Shown here: positions 56,477 to 64,000 of the stretch, piece by piece
Position numbering within the stretch: position 1 is the first letter of the stretch
Layout of the letters: every line of letters starts with the position of its first letter
NCBI GenBank assembly: GCA_014905825.1
Contig: JACGCN010000029.1
Location: forward strand, 248,001 to 312,000
Direction of reading: 5' to 3'
DNA: 64,000 bases
Source of the DNA: Lyophyllum atratum
Lineage: Eukaryota > Basidiomycota > Agaricomycetes > Agaricales > Lyophyllaceae
Notes under the pieces: model-generated
The model's input: only the letters and a program-made list of their open reading frames with translations
Told to the model about the DNA's origin: nothing
The model's database searches: none
Program-made: the position numbers and the translations under genes

Positions 56477-57154
56477 ACCAACTATGCCCAGAGTTTCTCC
56501 GAGGAGATATTATCGGCTCGTGGTAAAACAACGTCTTCTAGACAATATCGTATGTTCAGCGCATTTTGCATGATTTACACCCTAATACACCGGTATCTGA
56601 CAAGCAAAAACGTGGGAGATGAGCTAGATTTCCAATTTCTGTTCAGTCAAGGAAGGTGAGAGACGCACAGACGTCTTTTCGGTGGCCAGATGCTGGTCGT
56701 CTGGACAAAATTCAAGTTTGTATTATTGGAGGAAGAGGAGGAAGAGGACTTGATAATCGGCGAACGTTGAAACTGATCTGATATTTGAACTCCGACGCGC
56801 TAAGTACTACACTCCGCCATCATCGTCACGACTTACGACCACCTGGTGATTCCCAGATCGAGCGTGCAACTTGTGGACACCACTCTTCCTCCTTCTATAT
56901 GTCTGCAGCATTCACAATATTGTGACGAAAATTATGGCCTCCTTCCGACACATCTAACCGTTAAGCTCGCTAAAACGGTAACTCGATGATGCGCGTTGAG
57001 CGCTGAGCGCTAGGCCTGCGCACACGGCGTTAACGGTTGTTATTGAGATGATCAATTTCCCAGTTTCAGGCCATCTCCATCATACATCTTCGTTTCTTTC
57101 CCAGCCAGTCGCCCTCTTATATGGACTATACATAGCCCTCGCACTGCATCAAGA
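56477..57154. promoter_or_regulatory. region between array copies C and D
   Basis: 678 bp. It holds a GGAGGAAGAGGAGGAAGAGG purine repeat at about 56729 and, just before copy D, the shared CATCTCCATCAT block and TTATATGG. No gene seen. Confidence 0.5.
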
Positions 57155-58778
57155 ATGCCACAACGACCTGGCTTGGGTGTCCTCAGATGGATGTGCGTCG
57201 ACTCTCATTCATGACATACGATGTAGCCACTCATTCAGCTTATCCAGCGCTATCCCTACTCTTTTATTCCAAGCTGCCCGGGCCTTTGAGCTTCAGATCC
57301 CGCCTGATACTACCATCACTCTCGGAGACACTATAGCGATTTCCTGGACAACTGTCCCCACAGACCCTCCGCGGGTCGACTTTGCGGTGGCATGCGGAAA
57401 TGGAAGATTTTTACCTCTGCCGGGTGCCACTAACATTGATACGAAGGCATCTCCACTGGCTTACACAGTTGGAGACTTACCCCGTGGTCCGAATCCTCCG
57501 TGAGTGAAAAGCACTCCCTCAGCTCGCCGCCGTCCTAATAGAGATATTGTATAGGTTCACATGCATCCTTCAGGCTGTAGACTCGTAAGTTTGCCGGTCC
57601 AGTTCAGCATGCATCGAAATAAACTAAATTTTCAGGAGGGGAACACGTCTGGAGCTGGATAGAAGTGGTCCGATCACAATTAATCCTAAGGATTTTCCAA
57701 AGCCCCCTGTTGAGACCTCTTCATCGGACAGCCCCACGTCTTCCGATAACCCCGCTTCGTACGCTTCTTTTCTTTCGGTCTTAGGTGATTTTGTGACTCA
57801 CAAATCTCAGTATCCCAACGTCTCCTAGTTCCACTCCTACCCCTCCGGAAAGCACAGTGGAGAGCACGCGCACATCAGAGACGGGAACTCCCGACCCATC
57901 CACATCAGCCACTCCGACGTCAATATTTCCTCCCGCAGACTCGACCGATATATTGATTACCTCGGCTACGAGTGCGCCTCCTCCCCTCAGCTCATCTACT
58001 TCGAGCATACCGGACTCCGCACCTACATTCTCTGCAACAAATGCCACGAGTAAACCTCGAGTTGGGGCAATAGTCGGAGGGGTAGTAGGAGGTATACTGG
58101 CGCTATTACTAGTCATTGTACTTCTGCTTCTCTGTCGTCGACGCCGCAGGCGACTCCAGCGGGCAAGACACCTTGACATCTTGCACGGCGTCACCGCGGG
58201 GGCCCCAGTGCCTACGCCAATATTTCTGGAGAAGGAAGGTATGTTCTCTGCCTTCGTACAAGCAACTATCGGTAAACTGATTTGCACAAGATTGGTCAGC
58301 GAGGGTTGATGGTGCAATGGCGGAGGCTGCGAAGCAATCCGAGAGGGCCCGCTCCCGGGCGGGCAGCAATCAGAAACTTACCGGCGAATCAGCTCTGGGC
58401 CACTATACAGACGGGTATCAGAGCCCAGACCCGATGACTGCCAAAATCCAACACGAATTCCAAACCGATCCATTTGCCGCTGCAACGCCAGCCCTCTTGT
58501 CGAGAGTGTACTCGGACGATGAGTGGGAGAGCCACGACCATCTATACACCAGCCACTCAGAGTCAGATTCTGCATCTCTAGCAGTGGATGGTTTGGAACC
58601 AGGAGGCGCGCCGTGGGGGCAGGATAGCTTGGACGACTTTGGGAGGAAGAGCGCGACGGATAGCGCTGATATCACTAAGATGGATCCGGAGGCGCGAGAG
58701 AGGCGGCGAGAGGAGATATTGGAGCAGATGCGCAAGGTCCTGGATGGACAGCAGGAGCCGAGATATGTGGTTCTTTAG
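57155..58778 (+). CDS. single-pass membrane protein, Kre9-like ectodomain (array copy D)
   Basis: ATG 57155; exon 1 is 38 nt (57155-57192), exon 2 starts at 57239 after ATTCAG. The signal peptide is MPQRPGLGVLRWILSSAIPT with LLFQAARA. Ectodomain: FELQIPPDTTITLGDTIAIS, TDPPRVDFAVACGNGRF and YTVGDLPRGPN, then LELDRSGPITINP. Stalk Ser/Thr/Pro rich. Membrane helix: VGAIVGGVVGGILALLLVIV, followed by CRRRRRRLQRA. Tail: VDGAMAEAAKQSERARSRAG, SALGHYTDGYQSPDPMTAKI, DEWESHDHLYTSHS and RREEILEQMRKVLDGQQEPR, ending VVL. Each part has its match in copy C, except for about 15 residues of length difference. Both start codons lie in AAGAATGCC(A). Likely wall-facing surface protein; no ligand can be named. 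Confidence 0.86.
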
Positions 58779-59312
58779 ACCGAATATACGCAGAGTTCCT
58801 TTGGAATGACTCCATGATCTGTGGGGCGCCCGCTTCGTCCTTGAAAAATATCGCAGGTTCGACACTTTTTGCATGTACGATGAGGCACCTCCAGCGCAGG
58901 CTTTAATGATCTACGTATCCGCTCCTGCTAATCTGACTCCCGCAATGCTATGGTAGCCTCGACCGCTTCAACGTAAGGCGGCAGATTGAACTTGTGGGTG
59001 AATGAATTCTGGAGTTGGAGGCTCAACAGAGGGAGCCGGTCATCGAAGCGCTGCCTAGAACATTACTCATCCATTACTCACCCTCACCGTCGGTCGTTAT
59101 CCAATATATACTCGTAACAGTACTGAGTAACTTGAGTCAGGAGGCCCTCATGTACAAGGGAGACTTGTCACCGGGCCGCCCATTCCGATGCCCCTGGGAG
59201 TCTAAGCGGTGACGTCGAGCCTACTCCGACTTCCCCATCATCCTCCCTAACCCCTTCCCCCCTTATATAACCACTAACCCTCTATACCACTTGATCGATA
59301 CCTTCGAGCACT
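58779..59312. promoter_or_regulatory. intergenic region, array copy D / glycosyltransferase
   Basis: 534 bp. CCTTATATAACC at about 59260 is a good TATA box some 50 bp before the next ATG. Nothing else noted. Confidence 0.6.
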
Positions 59313-62300
59313 ATGGCGGGGCCACTTCACATGCAAGAAATCGCAGACAATGTTCCTCTTCTACCCGAGAGTGAAGCGGGCGACCGTCCTCATAACGTTC
59401 CTGAAAACGCGAAGTTCATCGACCTAGGGAGTATACAGACCGACCCAAAGATCAGTGAGTTGATTTTACTTTCACAAAATGCTTCTAGTTGCACGTTTAT
59501 TATCTAGATTACGCGGAATGGAAGTCCACGGGAAAAGGCTTGAACTCGATCGCTCGCGTTACAGAAGATGGTCGCATTGTTATCTCTCTCGACTTGGCGC
59601 AGAAACTGCCGGACCTCCCGAAGGATTATGCCAGAGATGTTGAAGAGTTTGCTGTGGATAAAACGGAATGGAAACAATACCCGAGTATGAACATCGTGAT
59701 CATGATTGTGGGCAGTCGGGGTACGTCTGTACTGTTTTGCTTGCGGTTCCACGGCTACTTACCCACCATTTCCCATTCAGGTGATGTGCAACCATACGTC
59801 GCGTTAGGTCAGCACCTAGCCAAGGATGGACATCGCATTCGTATAGCGACGCACGAAACGTTTCGATCTTTCGTGACTGAAGCCGGGCTTGAATTCTTCG
59901 ATATCGGAGGCAACCCCCAGGACCTCATGAGCTACATGGTCAAGAGTTGGACATATTTCTCATCTTCGCTATCTTGACTTATAGTGCCTTGCAGATCCCG
60001 GCCTAATGCCTGGTTTCACCTCGCTCACGAACGGAGATATTGGGCGGAAACGTAAGATGCTCGCCGAGGTACGCAAAGTACCATTCAGGTTTTGCGTTCC
60101 GTCATCAATGTCACTTTACAGATGATGGAAGGCTGTTGGAAAGCGTGCCATTCTCCATGCCCGACGACAGGACATACCTTCGCTGCCGATGCAATCATAT
60201 CGAACCCACCAGCATTCGCACATGTTCATTGCGCAGAAGCTCTGGGGATACCACTATTATTGAGCTTCAGTCAGTCTAGCTTTGACAGTAACTTTATGGC
60301 CGGTCCATATTAACCAATGTCATATACTAGCAATGCCCTGGTATGATCATGAACGATACTCTATGGGACTCCCTAATCTGACCTCATACACATAGGAGCC
60401 CCACAGCAGCATTTCCGCATCCGCTTGTTAATATCAAGCAGTCTAATGCAGAACACGACCTTACAAATTACTTGAGCTATGCTATAGCGGATCTGCTCAC
60501 CTGGCAAGGGTAAATCATTCCCCATATCTCTGTTTCGTTGTCACTGAACCGTCCGCTCCAGAATCGGCGACCTTGTGAACACTCTTAGAACTCGCTCGCT
60601 CGGTCTGACTCCACTTACACTACGATCGGGGCCTGGGCTGCTGGACAGACTCAAGGTCCCGTGGACTTACTGTATGAGCCCCGCCTTGGTGCCCAAGCCT
60701 AACGATTGGAAGAATCATATTGGTATGAAGCTTCCCGGCCCTCAGAACCGTAACTATCACTTAGAGATCTTCGAACCCCAGATGTTGTTGGGTTCTACTT
60801 CCTTGATCTTGCCACCAACTTCAAACCAGAAGACGATCTGGCCGCTTTCTTGGCTGCTGGGGAACCCCCAATCTACATAGGGTACGGATCTGGAATTCGT
60901 ATCTCGACCTACGCGTAACATCTCTTGGTAATCGTTAAACAGATTCGGCTCAGTTGTCGTCGCCGATGCAGCTGCAATGACCAGTACGTCTTCTCCGTCT
61001 CGCTGGATTTCTCAGTAACAAACATATCCCAAAGAGACGATATTTGATGCCACCGCTCAGGCTGGTGTTCGTGCACTGGTTTCAGCTGGCTGGGTGAGCC
61101 CTTTCGTCCGGCCTCTGATTTTCTTCATCAATCTAACTCGATCAGGGCGGCCTTGGTGGTGTATCAGTGCCTTCTCATATCTTTATTCTCGGAAACGTCC
61201 CACATGACTGGCTTTTCGATAATGAACGTGTGTCCGCCGTCGTACATCATGGTGGCGCAGGCACCACTGCTGTCGGCCTCGCGAAGGGCCGCCCGACGGT
61301 AGTAGTTCCGTTTTTTGGAGACCAAGGATTTTGGGGTGAGTTGCTTTCGGTAGGCCGAGGAAGGATGTTGACGTTCTTGAAGGTGCTATGATTCATAAGG
61401 CAGGTGCCGGGCCAGAACCTATTCCACATAAGAAACTCGATGTGGAGAATCTTCGGGATGCTATCAAGTTTGCCATCAGCCCTCCTGCGAAGCAGGCCGC
61501 GAGACGGATGGCAGAGCAAATCCGTAGCGAGGTATGCCATCTTTTAATCAAGGCCTTTCCACAGTGGTTGAATATACGTCTCGTTCTAGGATGGCGTAGT
61601 AAAGGGTGTCGAAAGTTTCTACCGCCATCTGCCACTTTTAAACATGAGATGCGATCTGGACCCCTCAAGGCTTGCCGTTTGGTGGTCAACTGAGCATGTC
61701 CGTTATCCATCTCGAACTCGCCACATACGCCGTCCTGACGATTTTCAACCTTATAGTATTTGAAGCTTAGCGCTTTTGCTGCCCAGGCACTAGCTGATGC
61801 AAAACAGCTTGATATGGATAGTCTCGATACCCATAGTAACTCTTCATACCTTCCCCATAAGATTCCGCTAATTTCACTTTCGTTATAACAGGAACTAAGG
61901 ATTACGACAGCCGCAAGCAAGTCTCCGACCCTGTCAGTGGTGGAGCAGGTGCCATTTTCTGGACAATCACACATTATTATGCCGGCATTGCAGAAATCTT
62001 TTAGTACGTCAGGCGCTGAAGGCCTTGGCCGTGGTTCACGACTTATAATGTGGCATGATAGCTCCCCGATCAAAGGCATCATCCACACGACGACTGCCAT
62101 TCCTCGCGGTACGGTCAACGTCTCTGGTTTTCCTTTACTGGGTTAACAAGCATTTGTTATGAAATAAATAGGCGTCATGGATATCGTGGCCTCGCTTCAC
62201 GAGGGCCTGTATAACGTGCCTAAGTTATATGGATCCAATGTTCGCAAGCCTGGGAAGGTCACAGATTTCGCAAGTGGCGTAAAAGAGGCGGGGAAGGTAA

Positions 62301-63077
62301 AGCCTATTTTAATCCTGCATTATGACCTTGTGACTGAAGAAACGTCCTAGGGCCTGTTTTATGGTTACTACGACGGTATCACAGGCTTGGTTCGCGAACC
62401 TATGGAAGGCGCGAAGAAGGGGGTAGGCTTTCGTAGTTTATGCTTCATCACGTACTTATCAAGCGTGCCTATCAGGGTCTTTTGGGTGCCATCAAAGGAT
62501 CAGCGAGAAGCTGTATGTATTTCCTGACCTAGCAATTTCTTTGCTGAACGGCACCCTTGCAGTTGTGAACGTCACTATGCGCCCCGCTGCTGGTATTGTA
62601 GGAGTTGTGGCACACCCCTTCCAAGGCGCCTGGAGGAGTCTACAAACAACGACCGGTCAACGACAGGAGCACCAATTTCGTGACACGCGTATCAGCGATG
62701 GAAGAGAGGCTGTGAAGAACAGCAGCGCCGCTCAACGCGCCGAGATCTTCAGGAAGTTCAAAGACGCCCAGAGGGGCAAAGCACAACGGGAGAAGAGATA
62801 TCAGGAGATCGTCGAGAAGGTCATGCAGGAAGATGCCGAGGAGAGGGGCAAAGCCAACGGTGCCTCTGAGGAATACTCTGATGCGAAGAATGGGCGCTCT
62901 ACGTCCGAGAATCGGACTGACTCTACGCGTAGCGTCGCCACGTCTTCCACGGCGGCGACTCCGGCTAGTGAGACAGAAGACGATGCTGCATTTGAGCGTG
63001 ACCTGGAGTTTGCGAAACAGCTTTCGCTGGCCGAGCAACGCGGATATGAGCGTGGAGTTGCGAGTCGGTTCGCATGA
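59313..63077 (+). CDS. GT28-type UDP-glucose:sterol glucosyltransferase-like protein
   Basis: Large fungal glycosyltransferase related to sterol 3-beta-glucosyltransferases (Atg26/UGT80). ATG 59313; the N-terminus has [20 protein letters not shown] and [20 protein letters not shown]. The catalytic N-lobe is [20 protein letters not shown] and [20 protein letters not shown]; then [61 protein letters not shown], and the UDP-sugar motif [20 protein letters not shown] with [10 protein letters not shown]. The extension continues [55 protein letters not shown], and [20 protein letters not shown] with [10 protein letters not shown], like the chorein/Vps13 C-terminal Gly-rich helix pattern. It ends in a UIM-like helix [20 protein letters not shown]. 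No PH/GRAM domain as in Atg26. About 15 or more exons; some intron ends approximate. Confidence 0.87.
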
Positions 63078-63477
63078 TGGGTAGTTTGCTCCATATTTAT
63101 GCAGTGGCAAGGACATACACTCTAATTCGTTCTTCTTCCTCGCTTCTCAACTGGGATTACTTGTACATATGTTAGATGATTTATGCTGCGTTGTCATTCA
63201 GAAATCGACGGCGATAAATGTACACAGAAAATACATTGTAGTAGACACGTACTGACGTGGCTGGGAAACTGGTAGATAGAGCACCGGAATTGAGACCTAG
63301 TAAGATTGACATTCGTGTGTCGGACTGTATCGAGGTTATTTAGACCGACATATCGAGTTAAGAAGTCCTTCCCTCCTACAACGGCTTCCATACGCCATCC
63401 AGCGATGCTTGGGCGTACCTTCCCTGTGCAACAGATATCCGTCTGACGACGAATACTTGGAAGGGACTCGCGGAACG
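63078..63477. other. 3' flank of glycosyltransferase gene
   Basis: 400 bp, presumed 3' UTR then unassigned DNA leading into the inverted repeat. Minus-strand short frames (MDHIWRKP...) belong to the repeat. Confidence 0.5.
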
Positions 63478-64000
63478 CCGCGGCCAATCAAATTGGTCAG
63501 AGTTTGGCCAACAGGCTTTCGCCAAATATGATCCATCCTTGCGCTCCAACATCATTCTTAGCGGACATCGACGCTGGCTCCGAAGGAATTCCACGATTTA
63601 TGCACTTGATAAACACTTGGGCATGGTCTATTCAAACTGGTACACTGGAAAGATCGGATACTACGCGCCCAACGAAACTATGATCTTCAAATTCACGCGA
63701 TGACAACGCGCGGGTACGAATCAATAAAAAGGGGGAAGGGGGTGGAAATGACAAGTAAATACTAAACACTAAAGAGGACCCAAAGAAGATGAGACACAAG
63801 ACGAATCGCGATTTTATGGTGTTTATCCTCACAATGTCCGCCACCGTCCAGCTGCCTGGTCAGGGCAGGGTCCGACAGCTCATCGTGTTATCGGTCGCCG
63901 GTCGATTCCTCGAAGCATCATCCAATCCTCCCAACCCCAGAAGGGCAGTCAGAGAGGCCACCGTGGTTCATCGACACTAACTCAGCCCCTCAAAAAAAAG
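63478..64000 (-). repeat. dispersed repeat, copy 2 (inverted relative to 23.1-23.7 kb)
   Basis: Reverse complement of this segment aligns with 23119-23672. The match begins at the last base of the window (TTTTTGAGGGGCTGAGTTAG) and runs to TTGATTGGCCGCGGC. It is cut by the window edge, so its full length is unknown. It keeps a short frame starting MDHIWRKP like copy 1, followed by a GQT...LIGRG pattern. Confidence 0.85.

Noticed and set aside
56725..56752. GGA/GAA purine repeat as a possible regulatory element
   Set aside because: Ordinary microsatellite; not shared with the promoters of the other array copies.

Overview
This window looks like nuclear DNA of a filamentous basidiomycete, most likely a mushroom-forming Agaricomycete. 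Genes are dense, on both strands, and cut by many introns of about 50-60 nt with GT(R)NGT donors, CTRAY-like branch points and YAG acceptors. The families point the same way: cerato-platanin, GH12 endoglucanases, DOPA 4,5-dioxygenase-like protein, THI20-type kinase/TenA fusion, F-box/LRR proteins, SAGA subunit Ada3 and Pol I subunit A34.5. I built exon models by hand; each protein was checked by reading frame, splice phase and recall of family motifs, not by database search.

Layout. 1-10 kb: CNNM/Mam3 metal transporter (3' end off the window), Trm2 tRNA methyltransferase, cerato-platanin, Alg2 mannosyltransferase, an F-box-like protein and a DOPA-dioxygenase-like protein. 10-14 kb: intron-containing tRNA-Tyr and tRNA-Thr, then glutamate 5-kinase (PRO1) and PRPP synthetase. 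14.5-17.6 kb: two tandem GH12 endoglucanases. 17.7-24 kb: a decayed phosphotransferase, an F-box/LRR gene and 2.9 kb of gene-poor, repeat-bearing DNA. 24-35 kb: inositol polyphosphate kinase, a PL14-like secreted protein, SLC41/MgtE Mg2+ transporter, Ada3, A34.5 and a RING/coiled-coil protein. 35-42 kb: a very large TPR-CCCH protein with four repeats of an alpha/beta domain, then a 5'-truncated LINE. 42-49 kb: an acidic protein of unknown function, endonuclease III and THI20. 49-59 kb: a tandem family of four single-pass membrane proteins with Kre9/Knh1-like ectodomains and Ser/Thr stalks, mixed with relics of a fifth copy and of a protein kinase. 59-63 kb: a GT28-type (sterol) glucosyltransferase with a long C-terminal extension. 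The last 0.5 kb is an inverted copy of a repeat at 23.1-23.7 kb.

The housekeeping genes show no operon-like logic. Secreted functions (cerato-platanin, two GH12, PL14-like) suggest contact with plant or fungal wall polymers. The most unusual material is (i) the membrane-protein array at 49.3-58.8 kb, (ii) the TPR-CCCH-4x alpha/beta protein at 35.4-39.8 kb, and (iii) several micro-exons (3, 5, 8, 8, 10 and 14 nt) that conserved protein motifs require.
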